DNA from: Plantago ovata
Taxonomy: Eukaryota > Streptophyta > Magnoliopsida > Lamiales > Plantaginaceae
DNA: 64,000 nt
Assembly: GCA_028274465.1 (NCBI GenBank)
Contig: CM051456.1
Location: forward strand, 68,744,753 to 68,808,752
Reading direction: 5' to 3'
Shown: piece by piece, positions 34,681 to 44,276 of the stretch
How the letters are laid out: every line of letters starts with the position of its first letter
How positions within the stretch are numbered: position 1 is the stretch's first letter
Program-made: the position numbers and the translations under genes
The notes under the pieces: model-generated
The model's database searches: none
What the model saw: the letters and a program-made list of their open reading frames with translations, nothing else
What the model was told of the DNA's origin: nothing

Positions 34681-35295
34681 TCAAGCACTGGGTGTCACTA
34701 TTGCCTAGCGAACAGAGAATTGGTGATCCTATTCGACACCACCAATTGGCCCTGTTACTGTAAATGTGGCTAATAAGTTGAAATAATATCTTAATATGCA
34801 ACATCAATATTGATTTTTATTTTATCTATAAGGCGTCCATATTATTTAGTAACATGTTTGATGTACAATACTACGATAGTCTTCCATAATGTATTTAAAC
34901 TTCAAGATAACATTTAAAAAACAATAGGTGCATTGATGTTTTGTTATAACAGATTATGTCATCATACAATTTCTTATATCGAGTTGTCTATTATGAATTG
35001 TGTACTAGACTAAATAATGTGTATACAAAATGATTAAGTATATAATACAATCAAAATAATAGGAATTATTAAGTTCCTTATGCAGCCGTGTATACAACCC
35101 CAAATATCGTATGAATTCGTCTTCAGGTTAACAATGAGTTGGATTCACTCCTTAGTCGATAGGGAACAACATCCTATTTCCTGCAATACAGAGTAAATTA
35201 AAATTCTGATTTACGCATACACGACAAGTGTTGACTGCATTGAGTATATATGCATTATAGACTTCAAAGGTTAATTGCCAAGTGTGGTTGAAATT
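34681..35295. other. intergenic B-C, no gene seen
   Basis: AT-rich; no supported frame. Confidence 0.4.
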
Positions 35296-35313
35296 GCATG
35301 CATTGACAAGTGT
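35296..35313 (+). promoter_or_regulatory. shared upstream motif of gene C
   Basis: GCATGCATTGACAAGTGT, containing an RY-type CATGCA core, recurs almost exactly upstream of gene D (36738-36755). Partial copies of the TGACAAGTGT part lie nearby in both promoters. A TATA box, tctataaaat, follows at 35355-35364. Confidence 0.5.
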
Positions 35314-35448
35314 GGTGAAGTTGCATGCATTATAATGCATGTGTATGCACAACTTCTATAAAATGGAAGCCAATTCACCAAGAATTATACTACTCATCTG
35401 TTCGATTTTAACTACATACACTTATTCACTCACGTTTTAAGAGCTATT

Positions 35449-35782
35449 ATGTATAATCAACCTCAGTTTGAAGCTATTTTTTATGAACAACTTCAGCACA
35501 TGCTCAAATGGGGCGTAAGGTAACATTTCGTAGTTGTTTCTTATTTTAACTATTTTTCCTACTTTGTTCTCACATATTTGAACGTGTAGGTATCATGATG
35601 TTCATGGTAATAGGATTGAAAATCCTTCTCTACTTGAGCAACTTAAAGCTGTTAGAGCAAAGGCCGAACTACGTGAACATCAAAGAGGACCGATCTATCA
35701 AGCTGCAGATGTTGTTGCACAACTTCATGTTATATCGTGCCAGAACCCTTCTGTTGAGGAGTCGGCTAGATGTTTGAAATAA
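35449..35782 (+). CDS. gene C: unknown two-exon microprotein
   Basis: Exons 35449-35519 and 35590-35782 (GT-AG) give about 87 residues: MYNQPQFEAIFYEQLQHMLK in exon 1; YHDVHGNRIENPSLLEQLKA, then HQRGPIYQAADVVAQLHVI and ESARCLK in exon 2. It is a clear paralogue of gene D: same intron position and phase (inside an Arg codon before Tyr), the motif GPI.QAA.VVAQLH.I, and a TATA box at a similar distance. I do not recognise the family. It is predicted helical and soluble, without a signal peptide. Compared with D it stops a few residues earlier, and similar sequence continues after the stop (MILDLKKD), so C may have been shortened. It could be a truncated relative of the neighbouring genes A and B, but I see no shared motif. 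Confidence 0.6.
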
Positions 35783-36437
35783 ATGATTTTGGACTTGAAA
35801 AAGGATTATATTACATTTGGCCTAGCTGAGAAGAGCATGCACAACTATGTTGTGCAGTATAGGGTTACAATGTTTCACACAGTGAAGAATCACGGTGGGT
35901 TCCGAACTTCAAGAAATGTCTAATATGATATCTATGACGACTCGAGTGTATGGTGTAGCATTTTTACACTTATGTGTTGTGCATTTATGTTTGTTGTAAT
36001 TTCCGCATTTGCTACTAATTCCGTTATTACGTTCCAAGTTAATTTGTTTTGAGATGACAAGTGTAATCCATGCTACATTAATAATAAAACATTATTTTTC
36101 AATGTTGAACTAAAAAAAAAAACAAATTAGTTTGTATCGACGGATGATTCCACAAGGCTCGTTGAGACCTCATACTTAGAGTTTTATACAAGTGTTTGTA
36201 TATGAGCATGCAAACCTTCTATAAATACACGTGGCTTCATTCTATCATCATCATGTATATAAAATAATTATAATACAAAAAATGAAATGAATAATAAAAA
36301 ATATGAAAACAATAGCAAAATATTAGAAAAGCAAAGTTTGATTACAATAAATATACGAAGTACAAAAAAACTGCTAAATAATAATAATAAAATATAGTTG
36401 CTTACGTTCAGTATAATACAATTAATTATATGTTTTA
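35783..36437. other. 3' flank of gene C, AT-rich
   Basis: Possible polyadenylation signal AATAAAA at about 36081. One more TGACAAGTGT lies at about 36055. No gene. Confidence 0.4.
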
Positions 36438-36532
36438 TTTATACCTCTCCTTCGAACAATGCTATTGTTATTAAAATTATTTCCATATTTGTTTCTACAA
36501 TAATACTAGCGTTGCCGATGGAGAGGTATAAA
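36438..36532. ncRNA. hairpin 1 (family A), MIRNA-like
   Basis: Ends TTTATACCTCTCC / GGAGAGGTATAAA pair perfectly. The arms stay complementary with bulges over about 32 nt, through CTCCTTCG and TGCTATTGTTATT. The loop is about 30 nt. Same arm sequence as hairpins 2 and 3. Confidence 0.45.
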
Positions 36533-36737
36533 TATGACATTATAGATTGCTATTTTCATCTTCACATAAACAAATAAATATTTACGGGGAGTTATTCGAT
36601 TTCAAACCTTAGATAAAGTAACTAATCTGCTCCACATGGTGAAGTTCGGATGGAAAAAAAAATGTAATCGACAAGTGTTGAAGATGAGAGTAAAGGCTGA
36701 AAATGACAAGTGTGGATGGTGTTACATGCATTCAAAT

Positions 36738-36755
36738 ACATGCATTGACAAGTGT
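36738..36755 (+). promoter_or_regulatory. shared upstream motif of gene D
   Basis: ACATGCATTGACAAGTGT, 17 of 18 identical to the motif before gene C. TATA box tctataaata at 36778-36787; ATG at 36863. Confidence 0.5.
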
Positions 36756-36862
36756 TTGTCACAATTCATGCAATGGTTCTATAAATATAGGCTTCCACCT
36801 AAATCCTACTTCATTCACATTCTTCTTCATTTACTTGCTTCTTCACTCAAAGTCTATTCACT

Positions 36863-37231
36863 ATGAATCAGTACCCTCAGTTTGAGGCAAGGTTTGATAG
36901 AAATCTCAAATTTATGCTAACAAACGGAGTCAGGTATTTTACTTATTGATAAAAATCTTTTTTGTTGAATATATTTATCCTGTCTTTTCTCCACTAAATT
37001 TTGTTTGAAAACAGGTATTACGAAGCAAATGGAAGAGAGGATTCTCACCCTACTCTGCTTATCAAGCTTTTGGATGTCAAGGAGAAGGCCGAAATCTATG
37101 AGCACCACTACGGTCCCATCTTTCAAGCTGCTCAAGTTGTTGCACAGCTTCATCTCATCTATCTCGAACATCCTGTGATTGAGCAAACCGTCAAAGATCT
37201 TAAGCAAAAAATATTAAATATGGAAAAATGA
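36863..37231 (+). CDS. gene D: unknown two-exon microprotein, paralogue of C
   Basis: Exons 36863-36933 and 37015-37231 (donor CAG|GTATTT, acceptor AACAG) give about 95 residues. Exon 1: MNQYPQFEARFDRNLKFMLT. Exon 2: YYEANGREDSHPTLLIKLLD, then GPIFQAAQVVAQLHLIY, ending DLKQKILNMEK. The central GPIFQAAQVVAQLH block is the best conserved part against gene C, which implies selection on the protein. It has its own TATA box and the shared upstream motif. Function unknown. Small size and a helical, charged end would suit a protein-protein adaptor, but that is a guess. The hairpin cluster begins about 330 bp upstream and continues downstream. Confidence 0.65.
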
Positions 37232-37649
37232 AAAATTGAAAGGGGGTGTGCCGAAGCTTTCAAGTAAAGCTATAAAATTGAGTGTTGCGGTCAATTGACT
37301 GAAATGTTGGCTCGATTCTGCCGATACAATTGGAATTGAATCGATTATGAAGGATCAAGTTCAAAAATCACGGTGAACATCTATGTTTTTAAATTTCAAT
37401 AAGTGAAGTTGTTTTTATAACAACAACACTTTGTCTTTTTTATTTGACAGTTTGTTTTGTTTTCCTTTAGTGTGTAATAAAAACATTCACCGGAGATGAA
37501 CATTCACCGAAGGAGTGGTATGAAATAAACATTTGAGATCAATTATTTTCATCATAAAACCCTTTTAAACAACATATACTATACCATGAAATTAAATAGA
37601 TGAAATAATAAATATTTAATAAAACATTTGATGCGTTCACAATATATTT
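37232..37649. other. gene D 3' flank with a lone family A arm
   Basis: The 3' arm and flank of family A (CCGAAGGAGTGGTATGAAAT, then 'ttttcatcat') appear at about 37503-37560 without a matching 5' arm. This is a decayed hairpin copy. Confidence 0.45.
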
Positions 37650-37757
37650 TCCCCGTTCATTAGAACCGGTGATGGTTGAGGATAACATTTATGCATTACT
37701 TTTAAAGTGTTAACGTATAATAGTCACCCTTAACAGCCACCGGTTCAATTGCCATGG
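37650..37757. ncRNA. hairpin 15 (single), MIRNA-like
   Basis: Arms around GAACCGGTGATGGTTGAGG and CCTTAACAGCCACCGGTTC pair at about 18 of 24 positions and go on into an AT-rich upper stem. Loop about 35 nt. Weaker than families A-C. Confidence 0.3.
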
Positions 37758-37897
37758 TGCAACCATTGTAATCACTTTCATCATAACATAAAGTTTAGGG
37801 ATATTAGTTTAAATATATATGTATTGAAATATAAATTAATTTTTAAAATAAAATTACAGCTATGAGTTAATCAGATACAAATAACCCTTTATTGAAA

Positions 37898-38001
37898 CTT
37901 AGATAATCCAAGAAGCCTCCGGCAAAGGCAATATTATTATTATTTCCAGCTAATCAACGTATAATAATGACTTCACCGGAGGCTACTTGCATTATCTTAG
38001 T
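37898..38001. ncRNA. hairpin 4 (family B), MIRNA-like
   Basis: Base TTAGATAAT/ATTATCTTA and upper stem ATTATTAT/ATAATAAT are the family scaffold. The middle is AAGAAGCCTCCGGCAAAGGC opposite GACTTCACCGGAGGCTACTT. About 33 of 38 positions pair. Confidence 0.45.
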
Positions 38002-38153
38002 ACAAGGATTATTATCTCATCATCAAGTACAAAAAATATAGTTGTTAAGTCCAGTAAATCATGTTCACACAAATAAGTCATAACAAATGAAATAACAATT
38101 CCTGTCACAATTATATATTTTATTGAATAGTGTTCAAACATTTCAATGTTTTA

Positions 38154-38251
38154 GGACAATGCCACACGTATCTGCTTTAGTAATTATTACTTTGAATGAA
38201 ATCATTCAAAATATGTAATAAGGACTTCAAGGAGACACGTGCGCCATTGTC
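38154..38251. ncRNA. hairpin 8 (family B), MIRNA-like
   Basis: Base GGACAAT/ATTGTC. The middle is GCCACACGTATCTGCTTTAG opposite TTCAAGGAGACACGTGCGCC. The flanks match the family (gtgttcaaacatttcaatg before, gtcatcataacac after). Confidence 0.4.
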
Positions 38252-38490
38252 ACATTTTCATATAAATTGATTTTGTCATCATAACACTTTTTGAAAAACA
38301 TACATATCAACATGAAAATATACATCAAAACTGTGGTTTAAAGTAAATAAAATAATATCAATATAAAATAATATGAAATGGTAAAATATGAAAAGGTAGA
38401 ATGTGTTAATCAAATTCGGTATCGACATCTTCAAAAAATCAATTTAAATCGGAGGTGTGTTCAGATAAGTATAATCTCATTGTCAATTTA

Positions 38491-38574
38491 ATACCGCTCC
38501 TTCGCACTATGCTATTGTTATAATATCAAAAAAAAATTCGTATGATAATAATAGCATAGCCGAAGGAGTGGTGT
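38491..38574. ncRNA. hairpin 2 (family A), MIRNA-like
   Basis: ATACCGCTCCTTCGCACTAT pairs with ATAGCCGAAGGAGTGGTGT, and the stem goes on through GCTATTGTTAT/ATAATAATAGC. About 27 of 30 pair. Loop about 22 nt. Confidence 0.45.
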
Positions 38575-38823
38575 GAAATAAACATTCGAGAACAATCATT
38601 TTCATCATTATACCCTTTTAAAGAACATACACTATAACATGAAATTAAATAGATAAAATGATAAATATTTAATGAACAAATTGTTGTGTTCAATAAGATA
38701 CAATATATTTACCACCGATTCTATTTATCACCATCAAAGGTTATTATTTCGTGGTCATGTATAAAAAATATAGTTGTTAACTTGAAAGTAAATCATGTTT
38801 AGTGTAATAGAGTCTCATCGTTT

Positions 38824-38922
38824 TTTTATACCACTCCTTCGCACGATTCTATTGTTATTAAGATGATTTCTATATTTTGTTTTAATAATATTAATAGAAT
38901 CGCCGAAGGAGTGGTATAAAAA
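38824..38922. ncRNA. hairpin 3 (family A), MIRNA-like
   Basis: TTATACCACTCCTTCG pairs with CGAAGGAGTGGTATAA and the stem continues through GATTCTATT/AATAGAATC. About 33 of 36 pair, the best duplex of family A. Confidence 0.5.
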
Positions 38923-39124
38923 ATGACATTAGACATTACTATTTTCATCATCACATATACTTTTCAGTAATGAATACTTAATGAGAAATAGTGTATAGAG
39001 AAATATTATAAATAGTGAAGTGGTGTATAGAGAAATAGCAGAAAAGAATTGGTGAAAGTAATAATGTGAGAAGTATATATAAAGAAAGAATGTATAGTGT
39101 TCAGACAATTCAATCTCACCGTTT

Positions 39125-39222
39125 TAGATAATCCTGCCAGCTGTCCCCAGAGGTAATATTAATGTGTTATTTCTTAGTCACCCTATAATAATGACTCTGA
39201 GGTCAGCGGGCAGCATTATCTT
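39125..39222. ncRNA. hairpin 5 (family B), MIRNA-like
   Basis: Family scaffold with the middle CTGCCAGCTGTCCCCAGAGG opposite CTCTGAGGTCAGCGGGCAG. Its 3' arm core ACTCTGAGGTCAGC is shared with hairpin 6 only. Confidence 0.45.
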
Positions 39223-39348
39223 AATGCAAAGATTGTAAATTGTTCATCATCACACAATTTATAACATGACACACTTTGGTTAACCATAACATGAATTTTA
39301 TACAAATTTGATGAAGTAGTGGTGTTCAGACAATTCAATGTTACTGTT

Positions 39349-39448
39349 TGAGAAATCCCTCCAGCTGGCCCCAGAGGTAATATTGTTGTGACTTTGTCTT
39401 AGTCAGACTATAATAATAACTCTGAGGTCAGCAGGTGGCATTGTCTCA
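39349..39448. ncRNA. hairpin 6 (family B), MIRNA-like
   Basis: Scaffold ends TTTGAGAAAT/ATTGTCTCAG. The middle is CTCCAGCTGGCCCCAGAGGT opposite ACTCTGAGGTCAGCAGGTGG. Closest to hairpin 5, from which it probably duplicated. Confidence 0.45.
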
Positions 39449-39588
39449 GTTGAAGGATTTTGAAGCTGTCATCATCACACAATTTATGCAAGACACATTC
39501 TATTTGTCCCGTTCAATGGCACACGTGGGAAGTGTGTTTGTAAATTTTATTTTGTGCAAATCATATTAGACTTTAAATTAAAAATCTA

Positions 39589-39710
39589 TTCCATTACATT
39601 TGTTGGCCAGGCGATCCGACTCATTATAATTGACAGAGACCGTTACGTAGATGTAATGGTATCTGTCGATGATAATGAGTCGCAACGCAGGACCACCAAA
39701 GATAATGGAA
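39589..39710. ncRNA. hairpin 10 (family C), MIRNA-like
   Basis: 122 nt. The base TTCCATTA/TAATGGAA is perfect, and the stem runs for nearly 50 nt through TTTGTTGG/CCACCAAA, GACTCATTAT/ATAATGAGTC and GACAG/CTGTC with small bulges. The loop is short. Confidence 0.5.
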
Positions 39711-39882
39711 ATATATACAATATGAGATAGACAACATTTTGAGAGAAATTATATATTGGAGGTGTGTTCTGCAAAATGATGGAAAGGATTTAAGGATATA
39801 GTTGTGCTCAGTAAATTCAAACCTTATTAACTATGTTTGATGTACACCATTACACTTACAATTATTGTTTACATGATAATCA

Positions 39883-39967
39883 AAGTACAAGCACACTATC
39901 CCAAGCGACACCGCCTGCTCTTAATGTAAGTGCAGACGGTGCCAGTTGGGGTAGTGTGTTTGTACTT
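39883..39967. ncRNA. hairpin 9 (family D), MIRNA-like
   Basis: GTACAAGCACACTATCCCAA pairs with TTGGGGTAGTGTGTTTGTAC, and CACCGCCTGC with GCAGACGGTG. About 30 of 39 pair, with a very short loop. A decayed copy of its 3' arm and flank lies at about 39505-39560. Confidence 0.45.
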
Positions 39968-40012
39968 TTATTCCGTGCAAATCTTATTAAATTGCAAGTG
40001 ACATTATTTCCA

Positions 40013-40134
40013 TTCCATCATAATTTGTGGCTCGGCGATCCGAATCACTATACATGACAGGGACCTTTACTGGAATGTAATGGTACCTGTCACGGATAGT
40101 GAGTCGAAATGCAGAGCCACAAAAAATGATGGAA
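40013..40134. ncRNA. hairpin 11 (family C), MIRNA-like
   Basis: 122 nt, paralogue of hairpin 10. CCATCATAATTTGTGGCTC pairs with GAGCCACAAAAAATGATGG, and the stem continues through GAATCACTAT/ATAGTGAGTC and TGACAGG/CCTGTCA. Confidence 0.5.
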
Positions 40135-40193
40135 AGGATTTAAGGATGTAGTTGTGCTTAGTAAATTCAAACCTTATTAACTATGTTTGATGT

Positions 40194-40276
40194 ACACCAT
40201 TTGAGAAGTTCCGCCTATTATTACGTTGAATGCGAATTAGTTAACGTTAAATAGGCAGAGCTCCTCCAATGATGGC
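40194..40276. ncRNA. hairpin 12 (single), MIRNA-like
   Basis: ATTTGAGAAGTTCCGCCTAT pairs with ATAGGCAGAGCTCCTCCAAT with bulges, then ACGTT/AACGT. The 78 bp before it repeat the 78 bp before the 39850 region almost exactly. Confidence 0.35.
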
Positions 40277-40342
40277 CATAAAAAGGACTAAGTATGCTAC
40301 AACATTTGCTATGAGTATACAACTACAGAACTGTGAAATTTA

Positions 40343-40421
40343 ATTAATGAATTTTGTGTTTTCTGGCTTCACAAGTCTTGATTATAGACTTATGAAGCAG
40401 AAAACACCAAAATCATTAATG
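40343..40421. ncRNA. hairpin 13 (single), MIRNA-like
   Basis: TTAATGAATTTTGTGTTTTC pairs with AAAACACCAAAATCATTAA, and CTTCACAAGTC with GACTTATGAAG. A strong duplex of about 35 nt with a tiny loop. Confidence 0.45.
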
Positions 40422-40533
40422 AATTTTGCACCGTCCTGCGTTATATAAAATTTGAAGTAATATGATATGGTTAAATATGATGTTATATTTTATATCTATT
40501 GTTTGTGTCCAGCCAAATATAACCTTTTTAACT

Positions 40534-40631
40534 TAGACAATCTAACATGCTACCTGCAAGGTCAATATTAATATGACTTTCTTCTAATCAATATATTATA
40601 ATGACCTCGCAGGAAGCATGTCATATTGTCA
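40534..40631. ncRNA. hairpin 7 (family B), MIRNA-like
   Basis: Family scaffold TTAGACAAT/ATTGTC, with the middle ACATGCTACCTGCAAGGTC opposite GACCTCGCAGGAAGCATGT. About 33 of 38 pair. The 3' flank AGTACAAAGATTATG...TCATCATCACAC is shared with hairpins 4-6. Confidence 0.5.
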
Positions 40632-40751
40632 TAGTACAAAGATTATGATTTCGTCATCATCACACTATAATAAATTTATCTATTCATAGCTATAATTGTG
40701 TTCAGAACGTTGCAATCTATTTTAATATTTTTTAATTGTATAAAAGAACAT

Positions 40752-40822
40752 GTCATTGTAAGTAATAGCTATTACAATTACATTATACAATGCTATTAAA
40801 ATTACTATTGCATACAATGCAG
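40752..40822. ncRNA. hairpin 14 (single, weak)
   Basis: CATTGTAAGTAATAGCTATTA pairs in part with the complement of TACTATTGCATACAATG, about 16 of 21. AT-rich, so it may be chance. Confidence 0.2.
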
Positions 40823-40839
40823 ATTCTATTACCACAACT

Positions 40840-42003
40840 TATAAACTGCCTAATTGTCATCATAACACATTAGTAGTGCCAAATCATTAGTTTATAAAAT
40901 ATAATTATTTTAAAATATTTTATATTTAGTGTTTTGTGTTCAGTCAAACATAAATTTATTTTGCCATTTTTTCTGGTAATGAAAAGAAGCAAAGGCACTT
41001 CTTGATTAACTGCTGCTTACTCACATTTGGAACTTTCTGCTGGTTTCTCATGTTTTTATGGGGAGCATTCTTCAGTCAGTTGTATTTGCTTGAAACGGAG
41101 GGATCAGGCAAAGCAACTCCACCCAAAAATTGCATACATTCAGTTTGGAGAAGGGTATATTTGGTTAGGTTATTCTTGGTACCTCACTCTAAGGTTTTTG
41201 ACATAACTGCCTTGGTTTTATTCTATCAAAGAGCCTTCCTCTTTGTACTTTCTCTTTTGGTAACACTACACACTTTTGCACCCAGGTATAGTGTCTGCAT
41301 ATTCTATTGGTCTTTAAGTTGCAAGGAACATTTGTTTGTTCCTTTGGCAGGTTCTCTCTTTTTGCTACCTGTCTTCTCTTTTGTAACTCTGGCACCTGGC
41401 TATTTTGGCACAGAAGGTGGTGTTGTTTCTTTTGTTTATATCTATGTTAAAACTAGGATTGATAGGTAGGTTAGGCGTGGCTGCTGTGCTCTTGGTTTAC
41501 ACTGTATTACTTACTAGAACTGCACAAAGCATGTTTGCTTCAGCCACTGTAATTAAGAAAGACTTTTTGTGGAGATTTTGTTGTTTGAACAGTTCGGATA
41601 TCTGGAATCCAAAGGATCATCATGATCTGAAACTCTGGAAAGACACAACTAGTTTCAGGTTGAGCAAGGACATCGAGTATGGGAACGGGAACAATCAGGA
41701 GAAGAACTCTACTAAGCACAAAGAAAATGGTGTTGCTCAAAGACTTTGTTTTGAAGAAATACATGGACAGCCTACAATGCTAATTCAGAGGAAAATGACG
41801 TTGACATGTAGAAGCTGGATCTCCTCAAAAAAGAAGACTAATTTGAAATCTTTGAAGAGATTAGAACATGTGTATCCTTTTGTGATGAACTATGTGTACG
41901 ATTTACACTTTTGTTTTGTGCCCAAGAAGGCAATCTTGTATGGGGGTTCTTATAAACCTCCTTGAATGATTATTATTATCTATATATTTATGAGAGCATA
42001 GCT

Positions 42004-42045
<42 letters not shown>
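40840..42045 (+). mobile_element. poly(A)-tailed retrosequence (LINE end or processed copy)
   Basis: Ends in 36 A residues (42010-42045) just after 'gagcatagctctcttt'. Overlapping frames of 155 (41002-41469) and 186 codons (41405-41965) are hydrophobic, T-rich and not recognisable. A plus-strand mRNA-like sequence ending in poly(A) points to LINE-mediated insertion. The 5' edge is not defined, and no target duplication was found. Confidence 0.4.
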
Positions 42046-42049
<4 letters not shown>

Positions 42050-42543
42050 TGAGTTTTAATAAAAACATGAAAGATCAAGAGTCAAATTCAATACGAACCT
42101 GATTTGCCACGGCATAATCATCATCACTTTTATTTTCTTCTATGACTCCCATAACTTTAACTTTTCATTTCCAAACACCTCGCAATAAAAAATACAAATC
42201 ATAAATCAAAATGATAATTGAAAAATGCAAGAAAATAATTTACAGATATGAGAAAAATGATAATCGAAAAATGCAAGTTGACGAACACTAACCAATTTAT
42301 AGATAGACAAAACAGTTTTATGTATGCTCAATATTTCATTCTCATTTTACTATAAATTTATTAACCGAGACTAAGAATACATTTATAATGAAATTTACTA
42401 ATTAAATTTATGTCATTGTAGTCGGACACAATTTATTTTACGGCACTCTATACTACGCCTCTTCTATCAGTATTCTAACTATGCATATTAACAAAATAGT
42501 ATGGTCAACAACTTTAAAGATTATAGTAGGATGTAGCACTCAC

Positions 42544-43262
42544 CAGATCAGTGTTTGAAGCGGTTGTAAGTTCGTGGAAAAAATGAAATTCCGCTTCAAA
42601 ATTAAGCCACGAAATACCTCATTACAATAAACGCAGAGGGATTAATCAAATTTGAAAACTTATATATTGAAGCATAATCGAATAAATTATCAGATTACGC
42701 AACTCACCGTTAGAGATTTCCGACGAGACTTGAGATGAATGGATGGCAAAAAACGGAGGCGTGAAATTCACAAATAAAAGTTGAGATTTAGTGAATAAAT
42801 ATGGGAGATATATGAAAAAAACAAATAGAAGTGTAGTGATATACTTACCAACATAGATTCGAAAGTAGATCGATTCACCGATAGCATTGTTATCGTCGAT
42901 TCTTCACAAAATAGTCGACTTGATTTTGAATTTTTCATATATGATAAAAGAGATACCTTCATCTATATTGGAATGAATTGGGTTGATAAATCGATCGAAG
43001 AGATTAGAATGGAGAAGTCGGTGCCGATTCGGATGAGAAAAAGTAATCGGATGAGAAAGATGAGAAAACAGAGATTTGGGAATGTCGGAGAAGGCGGAAG
43101 AAGAAGATCAGATGAGTGTGGCGGAAGAAGAAGACGGAGAAGGCGGAAGAAGAAGAGCAGATCTCTATCGGCTCAAATTTGGGAACATTGCCGAAAGAAG
43201 AAAATGGAGAAGGAGGGCTCAAATTGGGAATATTCCCTAGGGTTCAATCCCTTTTATAGATA
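42544..43262 (-). CDS. unknown small spliced gene (minus strand), partial
   Basis: TATA-like tctataaaagg (minus, at 43250-43260), a CT-rich leader with repeated CTTCTTCTTCCGCC, and an ATG at 42962 opening MKVSLLSYMKNSKSSRLF, then STITMLSVNRSTFESML. Exon 1 coding part 42849-42962, donor GTAAGT. A 21-nt exon 2 at 42708-42728 (SRRKSLT) is followed by GTGAGT, and a 74-nt exon 3 at 42544-42617 (VFRGLILKRNFIF...) by GTGAGT. The frame stays open across all three. Further exons toward 42100 are unclear. The product is not recognised. The tiny exon makes this tentative; it could be a non-coding transcript. Confidence 0.35.
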
Positions 43263-44276
43263 GGTAATTCGTCGGTCACTTAGTTCGTGAGTATTGATTC
43301 TCCTTAATTCGCGAGAGGTCAAAAAATGGCTTTTTGTGTGTAATTTATTCATTTACTAGCTATAATGTATTATATGTTTTACTTGGATATCTATTGGTTA
43401 TTATCATTGTTATAAAATTGGAATTACTCGATATATTATTATTATTATAATATCATATTTTAAACAATTTATATTATTACGTCACGTAGAAGATCGACCG
43501 GTCATGCAGAAGATCGACCGGTAACGAAACCTGGATCGTCTGTAATATTGTCACCGAATAATGGCGTGTCTGGTGAACTTGCTAATCGCGTTTTTTAACA
43601 TTTGTAACATCTATGTTTTTGGTAGTTGACTTTTATTTTATATTTTATAATATTATTAATTTATTAATTTTTGTTATACTCTTACAATCGAATCACCTTT
43701 CTATTTATTGAAAACTTAGAAGTTAGAAGTATATTGTACCGTGACATTGATACATCTATGTGCGTTTTAAAAATATCATTCATTTGATAACTTATTTATC
43801 CTCTTATATTGAATAATTCTTTTTTATTAATATATATAAGTTGAGAATTATATCATACCGTGGCATCGCCACGGGTATGTACTAGTCCATGTAGGAAAAT
43901 TTTTGTATACCGCTGCATTAACCTCACTAACACTCCATTCCTTAATTACCAATATTAAACAACAATTGGAAACTGAAAAACAAAAGGATTTCGTCATCAA
44001 CGAGTGAGTTTTCGTTGTTGCCGTGGATGATGTGCACCAACCGTTGGACAAAATTGCACAGTACTTCCCCCCCCCCCCCCCATTAGCATGCTTGTTACTG
44101 AGCTACCACATATTGAAACAAGATTTTTGTGCACGAAATTATTCCTACACAAATTAAGTTATATAAATATGTACACTGGATTATCTATCTATTTTAGAGA
44201 TAGGCCTGGGTTCGTATATAGTATATATGTTCTCAGCTTATGTAGTCTCGATTCTGAAGCTTTCAACAGTACATAG
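43263..44276. other. intergenic, no gene seen; C15 run
   Basis: AT-rich. A short direct repeat, AGAAGATCGACCGGT, occurs twice at about 43490-43520. A run of 15 C lies at 44067-44081. No supported gene. Confidence 0.45.

Noticed and set aside
37232-40840. Hairpins as ordinary MITEs
   Set aside because: No consistent target duplications were seen, flanks outside the stem are shared among copies (local duplication rather than insertion), and family B stems vary in the middle with both arms matched. Not fully excluded without a genome search.
41002-41469. Multi-pass membrane protein
   Set aside because: The hydrophobicity follows from T-rich sequence in a poly(A)-tailed retrosequence. No family resemblance and no splice signals.
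42973-43263. Arg-rich 96-residue protein
   Set aside because: It is the antisense of a CT-rich leader of the minus-strand gene candidate; low-complexity and repeat-driven.
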